In this document: positions 1-7,458 of the stretch, one piece after another
Numbering within the stretch: position 1 is the stretch's first letter
Layout of the letters: each line of letters starts with the position of its first letter
Source of the DNA: an uncultured Coriobacteriaceae bacterium
GTDB taxonomy: Bacteria > Actinomycetota > Coriobacteriia > Coriobacteriales > Atopobiaceae
Direction of reading: 5' to 3'
Length of the DNA stretch: 64,000 bases
Assembly: GCA_902793465.1 (NCBI GenBank)
Contig: CADBDT010000003.1
Coordinates: forward strand, 26,109 to 90,108
The notes under the pieces: generated by a model
Told to the model about the DNA's origin: nothing
Seen by the model: the letters and a program-made list of their open reading frames with translations, nothing else
The model's database searches: none
Program-made: the position numbers and the translations under genes

Positions 1-525
1 ATAAAGGGCGGCACCTTGGCAAACGTTCCCGCGGATGCCGAGGCCATCCTTAAGGGGGTGGACCCAAGCCTCTCGACGGCAAGCTGGGCCATTCGCTTTG
101 TAGCCAGCCTGCCAAACGTAATGTGCGTGCTCTCGGGCATGAGCAGCCTGGAACAGATGCAGGACAACCTGTCCTACATGGAGGACTTTACGCCGCTTAC
201 GGATGCGCAGAAGGATGCTTGCTTTAAGGTCGCGGACGTTATTAACAAACAAGTTGCCGTTGCCTGCACGAGCTGCCACTACTGCACTGACGGCTGTCCC
301 ATGAACATCTGCATTCCCGAGTACTTCTCGCTGTACAACGAGGACATGCGCGACGACCTCGAGCACAAGGGCTGGACCATCAACTTTACCAACTACGACA
401 AGCTGGCAGAGGAGTTTGGCAAGGCGTCGGACTGCATTGGGTGCGGCCAGTGCGAGGACATGTGCCCCCAGCACCTGCCCATAACCCGCCTAATCGAGGC
501 CGTTGCCGCACACTTCGAGCACTAA
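1..525 (+). CDS. Aldo/keto reductase with C-terminal 4Fe-4S domain (5' end outside window)
   Basis: The reading frame is open from the first base, so the window holds only the C-terminal part. The visible part has the end of an aldo/keto reductase barrel (a stretch resembling the usual 'LSGMSSLEQMQDN' segment) followed by two cysteine clusters. The first is CxxCxxCxxxCP about 84-95 residues after the methionine at base 16; the second is CxxCxxCxxxCP at about 140-151. Two such clusters are known in the ferredoxin-like tail of the 4Fe-4S aldo/keto reductase family, which is common in anaerobes. The role is therefore a probable NAD(P)H- and ferredoxin-type oxidoreductase in the cytosol; the substrate cannot be told. 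A palindromic repeat follows the stop codon. Confidence 0.85.
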   Translation: MKGGTLANVPADAEAILKGVDPSLSTASWAIRFVASLPNVMCVLSGMSSLEQMQDNLSYMEDFTPLTDAQKDACFKVADVINKQVAVACTSCHYCTDGCPMNICIPEYFSLYNEDMRDDLEHKGWTINFTNYDKLAEEFGKASDCIGCGQCEDMCPQHLPITRLIEAVAAHFEH

Positions 526-553
526 GTATTTACGTTCCTTGATTGCCACAAGC

Positions 554-610
554 GACCTATCAAGGGGGAGTACCCCCTTTTATCAAGGGGGAGTACCCCC
601 TTTGATAGGC
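554..610. repeat. Family A palindromic repeat, two monomers in tandem
   Basis: Two copies of a GGGGGAGTACCCCC hairpin core lie next to each other, and the outer ends GACCTATCAA and TTTGATAGGC pair with each other. The element lies 29 bases after the reductase stop and could end its transcript. It belongs to the same family as the elements at 2056, 5742, 17349, 18172, 34641 and 39231. Confidence 0.85.
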
Positions 611-718
611 CATATACAGGCGGGTGTGCGAAGATACCATTCCCGGACATTGTTGCACGAGGTTGGTTGGCGTTGCTATTATGCTCTTGTAGGACCCTAC
701 GACAGCGAAGTGATAGAT

Positions 719-1138
719 ATGCCAGTGACCCTTGTTCCCCTTACGTGTCCGAAATGCGGAGGCCAGATAAGCGTTCCCAACGATGTGACCAAGTGCTTCT
801 GCTCGTTTTGCGGCACCCAAATAATTATTGACGACGGTTCGACAACGGTCCATGTGCATAATTACGACGAGGTCGAGATGAAGCGTCTCGAGCTCGAGCA
901 GGCACGCCTCGAAAAGGAAGAGAAGCGGCAAGCCGAGCTTGCGGAATATCGCAAGAAATGGCGCATCCTACTTATCGTGTACATTGCGATCATGTTCGTA
1001 ATGGGCTATGCGGCCGGTCAGGTAAAGAAGGGCGCTCCACAATTTTACGATGTGTTGAGCATGTTGCTGGGCGTGTACACTCTCGTGGGAGGAATTGCCC
1101 TCTTCATATTTCGGCCAGGAAAGAAAGCGAAGAAGTAG
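719..1138 (+). CDS. Small zinc-ribbon membrane protein
   Basis: The 139-residue protein starts at the ATG at 719; the open frame runs further upstream but that part crosses the family A repeat and is unlikely to be translated. It carries a zinc ribbon (CPKC at 10-13, CSFC at 28-31), a charged Glu/Lys/Arg coiled coil (about 51-80) and two hydrophobic segments (about 82-98 and 110-131), ending in a basic tail. This is a cytosolic zinc ribbon tied to the membrane by two helices. I do not recognise a named family and no function is assigned. The ribosome binding site is weak. Similar ribbon-plus-membrane designs occur at 5857, 22610, 29478 and 34772. Confidence 0.65.
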   Translation: MPVTLVPLTCPKCGGQISVPNDVTKCFCSFCGTQIIIDDGSTTVHVHNYDEVEMKRLELEQARLEKEEKRQAELAEYRKKWRILLIVYIAIMFVMGYAAGQVKKGAPQFYDVLSMLLGVYTLVGGIALFIFRPGKKAKK

Positions 1139-1253
1139 ACGGAGTCGCAACGAAGGGACACCCCTTCGCTGCAAAGGGAAACGCATCCGAGGGGAGAACA
1201 TCCCCTTAGAGCATGGCACGCGCGTAGTGGGCAGCTATGGTGCGTACGCCTCG

Positions 1254-1694
1254 CTAGTACAAGGGTAGCTCGCCCGTTATGGGGTCTATTTGGCTTGGGA
1301 AAAGCGGCTCGAAGGCGAGGCACGTGTATGTGGGCTCGCCATGAAACTCGGTATAGCCTGCATCGCGTACCAAGGCTACCGCAAAGCCCGCCTCGCGACC
1401 TTGGGCAGCAATGTCTAGCAGCGCATCCTCGCCGTCCACGTACACGCAGACCTTTGCCACACCCGCGTCGAACCAGGCTGACAATGGCGTTATGGGTGTG
1501 CCTTCGTCCTCCAAGTAAACCCAGTTCTGACTGGCCGTTACGCGCACTTGGTCCAGACGGCCCTCGCGTGCCAGCGCCATGAGGGTGGCCTCCACGCAGG
1601 CATGTCCTGCCTGAGCGGCTATCTTGCCCTTGCGCATGCGCAGGTCGCGCCGCACTACGATCATCTGCTTGGATTTATAAGCATGGCCAGGCAT
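1254..1694 (-). CDS. pth2: Peptidyl-tRNA hydrolase, PTH2 family
   Basis: The 146-residue protein matches the PTH2 (COG1990) fold, best known from archaea and eukaryotes: the N-terminal pattern 'IVVRRDLRMRKGKIAAQAGHA' type segment (residues 12-32) is the family signature with its conserved Lys, Gly-Lys and Ala-Gln-His-Ala. It would cleave peptidyl-tRNA released by stalled ribosomes in the cytosol. PTH2 proteins are also known from some actinobacteria, where they can exist beside the bacterial PTH1 enzyme. The divergent gene at 1773 starts 78 bases away. The end carries a Pro-Ile-Thr-Gly tail whose role is not known to me. Confidence 0.8.
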   Translation of the reverse strand: MPGHAYKSKQMIVVRRDLRMRKGKIAAQAGHACVEATLMALAREGRLDQVRVTASQNWVYLEDEGTPITPLSAWFDAGVAKVCVYVDGEDALLDIAAQGREAGFAVALVRDAGYTEFHGEPTYTCLAFEPLFPSQIDPITGELPLY

Positions 1695-1772
1695 CGCGCA
1701 CTCCTTGCCTCGCAGTCCTATAATTCATACCAGTGTAGCCTAAAGCGTAAAGCATAACGGAAGGAGCTCGGT

Positions 1773-2054
1773 ATGGACATCCAGCAAATCGTGCAACAGG
1801 TAATGGGCAACAAGGACCTCCTGAACCAGCTTGGTGGCATGGGGGCAAACGACACGGACGAGGCAAAGCAGGCAATTCGCGATGCTGGCATTCCCGTGTC
1901 CTCCAGCCAGATGGGCGATGTTATGGGTATGCTCTCGGGCGTGCTTGGCAACATAGACCCCTCCGCCGTCATGAAGGGCGTGGACCTCTCCGACGGCTTT
2001 GACATGAAAGACGTCCAGGGCATCATGGGCGGCCTTATGGGCGGCAAGCGCTAA
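1773..2054 (+). CDS. Small Gly/Met-rich protein of unknown function
   Basis: The 93-residue protein has a good ribosome binding site (GGAAGGAG) before its ATG. It is acidic to neutral and rich in Gly, Met and Asp, with repeated 'MGxM' and 'GGLMGG' elements and predicted amphipathic helices, but no signal peptide or membrane segment. It lies divergent to the peptidyl-tRNA hydrolase gene and ends two bases before a family A palindrome. No family is recognised. Confidence 0.7.
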   Translation: MDIQQIVQQVMGNKDLLNQLGGMGANDTDEAKQAIRDAGIPVSSSQMGDVMGMLSGVLGNIDPSAVMKGVDLSDGFDMKDVQGIMGGLMGGKR

Positions 2055-2055
2055 A

Positions 2056-2123
2056 GACCAATCAAGGGGGAGTACCCCTCTTGATTGGTACCTATCAAGA
2101 GGGGTACTCCCCCTTGATTGGTC
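2056..2123. repeat. Family A palindromic repeat, inverted dimer joined at GGTACC
   Basis: This 68-base element is an almost perfect palindrome made of two inverted hairpin units (GGGGGAGTACCCCTC and its reverse complement) that meet at GGTACC. It lies between two convergent genes (1773 plus, glpK minus) and could terminate both. Confidence 0.9.
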
Positions 2124-2135
2124 CGTGTCTTGGCG

Positions 2136-3629
2136 CTACCCAATCGTGCGCCGTACGGCATCCTTCCAGCCGGCAAGGAGTTCCGTGGCTTGCGAGCGGT
2201 CCATGGCTGCGGCAAACACGTCGTCGTTGGCACGCAGGGCGGTCAGATCGTCTACGCTCTCCCAGAATCCACACGAGAGACCGGCAAGGTACGCCGCGCC
2301 AAGCGCCGTCGTTTCTATGTTCTGGGGACGATGGAGCTCGCAGTCCAGAATGTCTGCCTCAAACTGCATGAGCAGGTTGTTTGCGGACGCACCGCCATCT
2401 ACGTTGAGCACCTCAATGGGTCGTCCCGCGTCTGCCTCCATGGCGCGCACAAGGTCGGATACCTGGTATGCAATTGACTCCAGTCCGGCGCGCACCATGT
2501 GCGCACGGTTGGTTCCGCGCGTAATGCCGCAAATGGTGCCGCGTGCGTCCGCGTTCCACCACGGGGCGCCGAGGCCCGTAAAGGCCGGCACCACGTATAC
2601 GCCGCCCGTGTTTGGCACCGAGGCGGCCAGTGCCTCACTTTCGGAGGCGGTGTGAATAAGTCCGAGCTCGTCGCGCATCCACTGCATAACAGCGCCGCCA
2701 ACAAAAACCGAGCCCTCAAGCGCGTACTCGGTGTGGTCTATGCCCGGCGCGCTTGCGGCAATGGTGGTAACAAGCTGGTTTTTGGAATCGACGGCGTCTG
2801 CGCCGGTATGCATTAGCAGGAAGCATCCGGTGCCATACGTGTTCTTGGCCTGGCCGGGTGCAAAGCAGCACTGGCCAAAAAGGGAGGCCTGCTGGTCGCC
2901 GGCAACGCCGCAAATGGGGATGCCTACGGGCAAACCCGGATAGCTGGTCTCGCCAAACGAGCCGGACGAGGGTCGAACCTCGGGCATCATGGAGCGCGGC
3001 ACGCCAAACAGGTCCAACAGCTCGTCGTCCCAGCAGTTCTCGTGAATGTTGTAGAGCATCGTTCTGCTGGCATTCGTGGGATCGGTGGCATGTACCAGGC
3101 CTCCGGTAAGGACCCACACAAGGTAGCTGTCCACGGTGCCAAACATGAGCTCGCCCGCCTCGGCGCGTTCGCGTGCGCCAGGGGTGTTGTCCAGCAGCCA
3201 GGCAATCTTGCTAGCCGAGAAGTACGCGTCGGGTAGAAGACCTGTCTTTGCGCGAACGAGCTCGGCTGTTTGCTGGTCGCCACAGAGCTCCTCCACCAGC
3301 TTGGCGGTGCGCCTGCACTGCCACACAATGGCATTGGCAATGGGCTGTCCTGTTGCGGGATCCCACACAATCGTGGTCTCGCGCTGGTTGTCTATGCCAA
3401 TGCCTGCTATGTCGGACTCGCTTAGGTTGTGGCGTGCCACAAGCTCCGTAAGCGATCCCAGCTGTGAGAACAGGATTTCCTGGGGGTTGTGCTCCACCCA
3501 GCCAGGCTTGGGATAGATTTGGGTAAACGGCCGCTGCACGAAGTCCACCATGCGCGCCTCGTGGTCCACGAGCACGGCGCGCGAAGAGGTGGTTCCCTGG
3601 TCGAGTGCTATTACATACTTCTGGCTCAT
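2136..3629 (-). CDS. glpK: Glycerol kinase
   Basis: The 497-residue protein is of the usual length and carries the FGGY kinase marks: N-terminal phosphate loop 'ALDQGTTSSR', the glycerol-contacting 'NQRETT' segment and the 'GTYGTGCF' phosphate-2 motif. It phosphorylates glycerol with ATP to give glycerol 3-phosphate. The start at 3629 is chosen over one six codons upstream because GGAGG sits seven bases before it. The ATG overlaps the TGA of the upstream lipase-like gene as ATGA, which points to coupled translation. Confidence 0.95.
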   Translation of the reverse strand: MSQKYVIALDQGTTSSRAVLVDHEARMVDFVQRPFTQIYPKPGWVEHNPQEILFSQLGSLTELVARHNLSESDIAGIGIDNQRETTIVWDPATGQPIANAIVWQCRRTAKLVEELCGDQQTAELVRAKTGLLPDAYFSASKIAWLLDNTPGARERAEAGELMFGTVDSYLVWVLTGGLVHATDPTNASRTMLYNIHENCWDDELLDLFGVPRSMMPEVRPSSGSFGETSYPGLPVGIPICGVAGDQQASLFGQCCFAPGQAKNTYGTGCFLLMHTGADAVDSKNQLVTTIAASAPGIDHTEYALEGSVFVGGAVMQWMRDELGLIHTASESEALAASVPNTGGVYVVPAFTGLGAPWWNADARGTICGITRGTNRAHMVRAGLESIAYQVSDLVRAMEADAGRPIEVLNVDGGASANNLLMQFEADILDCELHRPQNIETTALGAAYLAGLSCGFWESVDDLTALRANDDVFAAAMDRSQATELLAGWKDAVRRTIG

Positions 3630-4567
3630 ATGCGCTCCTCCATCCATGTGGCAATGTCTTCCATAACGTGTTCGGCGCCGTCTTCGTTTAGAATCTCGTG
3701 TCGCATGTTCTCGTAGATCTTGCAGGTAACGTCGGTGCTTCCCGCATCACGGGCCATCTTTGCCGCAATGCGAACGCCCTTGCCCATGGCGCCCACGGGA
3801 TCGCCATCGCCTGCAATGTAAAGAAGCGGCAGATCCTTGGGAACGCGCGCGCAGCACGCGCGCGAGCATACCTCCTGCGTAAGTGCGGTAAGCGCCGCGT
3901 TTCCTCCAGCAGTAAAGGAAAAGCCGCACATCTTATCGGATATGTAGTCCTTTACGTTCTGCCGGTTGTGCGATAACCAGTCCAGCGGCGTATGCGCGTC
4001 TTTGATTGCCTTGGCATACGCGCCAATGGAAAGGTTTTCCAACGTCTTGGAAACGTAGGTCTCGCCGCGCATGCGGGCAATGGCGTGCGCCAACTTGTTG
4101 CCCGCGGCAGAGGTGGCTGGCGCAATATGGCCCGTGCCACAAACTATGGCCCCGGCAAGACCTTGTCCGCATTCCGCAATGTAGGCGCGCACAACAAAGC
4201 TGCCCATGGAGTGGCCAAACAGGAAGTGGGGGAGCGAGGCATCCACCCGTTCGCGGACTGTTCCCCGCATAAGGCCCACATCGCCTACCAGTATGTCGCG
4301 TCCGTTGCGAATGGGCAGGTGGCCCCATTCGGACTCGTCGTTTACGCTCTCGCCATGGCCCAAATGGTCATGCCCGCACACAACGAAGCCCCGCGCGCAA
4401 AGATAGCGCGCAAACGAGTCGTAGCGCATTATGTGCTCTGCCATGCCATGCACGACCTGAACCACGCCAACGGGCTCGCTGCTTGGCCACCAAATGACGC
4501 CTCGTATGTTCGTCTTTCCCTGCGATGACAAAAAGCTAACGGTCTCTTTGCGTATACCCGAGTCCAT
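3626..4567 (-). CDS. Alpha/beta hydrolase, monoacylglycerol lipase / lysophospholipase-like
   Basis: The 313-residue protein is a serine hydrolase of the Hydrolase_4/PldB type: oxyanion region 'VVHGMAEH', nucleophile elbow GHSMG, an acidic 'GDGDPVG' element and a late 'MRHEILNE' that should supply the catalytic His. It has no signal peptide, so it acts in the cytosol. A strong AGGAGG precedes the ATG. Its stop overlaps the start of glycerol kinase (ATGA), so I infer a joint job: freeing glycerol from a glycerol ester and then phosphorylating it. The exact substrate is not proven by sequence. Confidence 0.85.
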   Translation of the reverse strand: MDSGIRKETVSFLSSQGKTNIRGVIWWPSSEPVGVVQVVHGMAEHIMRYDSFARYLCARGFVVCGHDHLGHGESVNDESEWGHLPIRNGRDILVGDVGLMRGTVRERVDASLPHFLFGHSMGSFVVRAYIAECGQGLAGAIVCGTGHIAPATSAAGNKLAHAIARMRGETYVSKTLENLSIGAYAKAIKDAHTPLDWLSHNRQNVKDYISDKMCGFSFTAGGNAALTALTQEVCSRACCARVPKDLPLLYIAGDGDPVGAMGKGVRIAAKMARDAGSTDVTCKIYENMRHEILNEDGAEHVMEDIATWMEERI

Positions 4568-4905
4568 GCGATCCTCCTGTTGTTGCCGTGCAATGGTCGT
4601 ACATCCCTATTGTAAGCGCCGTGCTGGGTCATGGAGCTACCCATTCCCTGTTTGGTATGCCTGACCTGTGGGCGTATGGACCCAAAGGAGCTGGATGCAA
4701 CAAAGAGTTTGCGAATGCACCGTAATGTGTGGAGAAAAAAACAAATTATCAAGAACGAACGACTCTTTTTTTGGAACAAGCTTTAAACCCACGCTTAACT
4801 GCTCCGCAAAGCCCCAGAATTGTATTTAAGATTCTAGTGGTGGCAAATAGACAACCACCTGTAGACAACCTAGATAAAGCAATTGCGCCCCAGAACGGAG
4901 TGTCC
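4568..4905. promoter_or_regulatory. Divergent intergenic region with a candidate direct repeat
   Basis: This 338-base region separates the lipase-glpK unit from the divergent LytTR regulator. The nonamer TAGACAACC occurs twice, at 4848-4856 and 4862-4870, 36 bases before the regulator's start. LytTR proteins commonly bind short direct repeats, so this is a candidate autoregulatory site, but the spacing (14 bases start to start) is shorter than the usual one. The AT-rich stretch 4729-4830 is open in the regulator's frame but I judge it leader rather than coding. Confidence 0.3.
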
Positions 4906-5733
4906 ATGACAACGAGTAAGACGCGTGCTGCGGGCGGCTCAGAGGCCTCCTGCGCCAAGGAGGCACTGCGCCTTTCCAAGGATTTTGTGCACCATCTTTA
5001 CGGCCACGACTTCGACTGGTGCCTTAGGAGGGTTTCTAACGACTTCCTTCTTATTGGTACTCAAAAGGAATCGAACGTCATCTCGCGCGACGAGTTTGCC
5101 GAGTTCTTAACGGCCACGAGCGCCTCTGCACGTCGCTCATCAATAACGGAAGAAGAATACACCGTTGTTAACTGCACGGCGCGGACGTGTAGCATTGCGG
5201 GCAGATACTTGGTTCTAACCCCGCCAGACGCAGACAAGATCTATGCCCATTGGAATCGCTGTACGTTTGTGTGGCGCCGCTCGGGAAAGAAGATGCTCCT
5301 TGCTCACCTACATCTTTCTGCAGCCGTGGACTATGTGGAGGAGGTTGGCGTGCAGCCAATTGCGGCGGGCACCGAAACCTACAAGTACATGAGGTCACTC
5401 ATAAGGCTGGGTTCCTCTCGCAAGAGCGTCTCGCTTTACGACGTAGACGGAACGGTGCACTGGGTGCATCCTTCTCAGATTATCTATTTGGAGGCCAGTC
5501 GCAAGCGGACTATTGTTCACTGCATGACCAAAGACATTGTGGTACCCGCGGTCATACGCGACGCTGTGGATATGGTGGGCGACAAGATCATACGCGTTCA
5601 TCGCAGCTATGCCGTAAACCGAAATCATGTGGTGGAGCTTAAGGCCGGCATACTGCTGCTCGACGACGGTACCTCAATTGTTATTCCGCAAAAGCGCATC
5701 GCCGAGGTCCGGGCTCAGCTTACGGGTCGATAG
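4906..5733 (+). CDS. LytTR DNA-binding regulator with N-terminal SnoaL-like domain
   Basis: The 275-residue protein starts at the ATG at 4906 (GGAG seven bases upstream). Residues about 10-150 look like an NTF2/SnoaL-like cone fold (alpha-helical start, then alternating strands). Residues about 180-275 form a LytTR DNA-binding domain ('IIYLEASRKRTIVH', 'IRVHRSYAVN', 'IPQKRIAEV'). It has no receiver domain and no kinase beside it, so it is probably a ligand- or abundance-controlled transcription factor rather than a classical response regulator. It is transcribed divergently from the lipase-glpK pair, which is a possible target. Confidence 0.8.
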   Translation: MTTSKTRAAGGSEASCAKEALRLSKDFVHHLYGHDFDWCLRRVSNDFLLIGTQKESNVISRDEFAEFLTATSASARRSSITEEEYTVVNCTARTCSIAGRYLVLTPPDADKIYAHWNRCTFVWRRSGKKMLLAHLHLSAAVDYVEEVGVQPIAAGTETYKYMRSLIRLGSSRKSVSLYDVDGTVHWVHPSQIIYLEASRKRTIVHCMTKDIVVPAVIRDAVDMVGDKIIRVHRSYAVNRNHVVELKAGILLLDDGTSIVIPQKRIAEVRAQLTGR

Positions 5734-5741
5734 GCTGTCTT

Positions 5742-5776
5742 GACCTATCAAAGGGGAGTACCCCTCCTAATAGGTC
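5742..5776. repeat. Family A palindromic repeat, monomer
   Basis: A single 35-base hairpin with a GGGGAGTACCCC core lies eight bases after the LytTR gene stop and may act as its terminator. Confidence 0.85.
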
Positions 5777-5856
5777 TTTGCGTCGCGTACACAAAAAAAT
5801 GAGGTAGCATATGGGTGCTTGGCACAACACCCTTTGCTTGATTGGGGAACCATCTT

Positions 5857-7215
5857 ATGCAATGCCCCCGCTGCAACTCAAAACTAGACGCGAGCCTTCG
5901 ATTTTGTCCTTCCTGCGGCCTTTCTGTGGAAGAGCTGGTGCAATCGCTTGTGCAGGAGCAGGCCGAGCTGAACGAGCAAGGGCAGGAGGGCAATACGCAG
6001 CTGCAGGGCGAGGTGGCGGACTCGGACGAGCCGCAACTGGCTAACAGCGCGGTCGAGGATGGTGATGTCAACGAAGTTGACGACGTAAACGACCCCGATG
6101 CGGATGCCAGCGAGGAGACTCCTGCGATTGTTGGCATAGACAACGACCTGTCGGAATCCGAGCCAGATGGTTATACAAACGAGCCGGCTGGGTTAGCCGA
6201 CGGTGCTTTTCCTAAGGAATCTGATGGCTTGTCGTCAGCGGAGCCCGAGCCCGATCCTGAGCCTACGGCTGTGGCGCAACGTGTGGACAAGTCCGGTGCA
6301 AACAGCAACGAAACAGTGCTGTCCGAAGAACAGGAGTCCGGGTCTGGTTTTGCTCGGTTCGTAAGGAAGCACGCCGTTGTTTTGACGGCACTGCTCATAA
6401 TGCTCGTGGGTTGTGCTGTGGCGTTGGGAATCTGGCTCTATAGAACCAACGAGGCGGCCGCACGTGAGCAAGAGCAGCAGCAAGCCTACCAAGAGTCCCT
6501 TGTTACGAAGCAAATCGTGCCCGTTACCATACAGATTGACGGCTACGACCAGAATAGCGCCACGCCAATCCCCCTTAAGGTTGCCGGCACGACCAAGGCG
6601 GGAGACGCCGTGGACGAGTTGGTGCTCATAAAGCCAAGCTCGCCACAGCTCGAGCTCTTGCCCGGCAACTACAAGGTCGCGCTTGCGGGACTTCCTGCAA
6701 CTGCTGACGGCGCGTTGTATCGCGGATCGATTGATACGTACGACGTTGCGGTAGAGGCCTCGTCTGCGTCCGGACAAAACGAGGGCACGAGCTCAGGGCA
6801 AGACGTTGCCACCGTTACCCCGGTGTTTGCCTTTGTGCAAATTGCTCCGCAAGAAGTGCGCGACTCCGATCTGGACGCGCTACGCGCCTGGCTCGAAGGC
6901 GCTCAGATTCAGAATGCATCGCAGTACGTGGATGCAGTTTTGGCACGCAGGCAGGAGGCCTTGGATCGCATTGAGCAAGAGCAGGCCCAAAAAGAAGAGC
7001 AGGAGCTCAAGGAGCTTGAAGAGACCACCAAAAAGCTCGAGAAGGAAATTGCGGATCGCAACAAGAACCAGGATGGCGCCAAAGGCCAGACGGGCAACAA
7101 TCCAACCGGAAGCAGTTCCAGCAGTTCTACCTACTCGAACGGCGGACAGAACACTTATGGCTCGTATGACGAGTACGGCGATGGCTATTACGACGGCTAC
7201 TACTATTATTACTAG
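5857..7215 (+). CDS. Zinc-ribbon membrane protein with extracytoplasmic coiled-coil tail
   Basis: The 452-residue protein starts at the ATG at 5857, with GGGGA eight bases before it. It begins with a zinc ribbon (CPRC, CPSC within the first 25 residues), followed by a long acidic linker, one membrane helix (about residues 175-196), a beta-rich domain (about 215-330), a Glu/Lys coiled coil (about 360-400) and a Ser/Gly/Tyr-rich end with five closing tyrosines. The topology is inside-out: ribbon in the cytosol, the rest outside. This design is common in Gram-positive envelope proteins, but I do not recognise a function. Related designs occur at 719, 22610, 29478 and 34772. Confidence 0.7.
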   Translation: MQCPRCNSKLDASLRFCPSCGLSVEELVQSLVQEQAELNEQGQEGNTQLQGEVADSDEPQLANSAVEDGDVNEVDDVNDPDADASEETPAIVGIDNDLSESEPDGYTNEPAGLADGAFPKESDGLSSAEPEPDPEPTAVAQRVDKSGANSNETVLSEEQESGSGFARFVRKHAVVLTALLIMLVGCAVALGIWLYRTNEAAAREQEQQQAYQESLVTKQIVPVTIQIDGYDQNSATPIPLKVAGTTKAGDAVDELVLIKPSSPQLELLPGNYKVALAGLPATADGALYRGSIDTYDVAVEASSASGQNEGTSSGQDVATVTPVFAFVQIAPQEVRDSDLDALRAWLEGAQIQNASQYVDAVLARRQEALDRIEQEQAQKEEQELKELEETTKKLEKEIADRNKNQDGAKGQTGNNPTGSSSSSSTYSNGGQNTYGSYDEYGDGYYDGYYYYY

Positions 7216-7458
7216 AGTGGAATAGAACTGATTACCTTCTCCACCGGCAGCGCCATTCAAATGGGATACCCTCCGGTGGCGCTGTACGCATTGGGGGGGC
7301 ATCCCCATACCATTCGTGCAATGAAGACGGTTTCTTTGTAGGACAAAACTGGTTTGTATGACATACACCTTGAATGTTTGTGTGGTTGTGATACGCTACC
7401 GTTCATTTTGGCATAATAAACGTTTGGCTTGCGAATCCATAGAGTTCGGGAGATGCAC

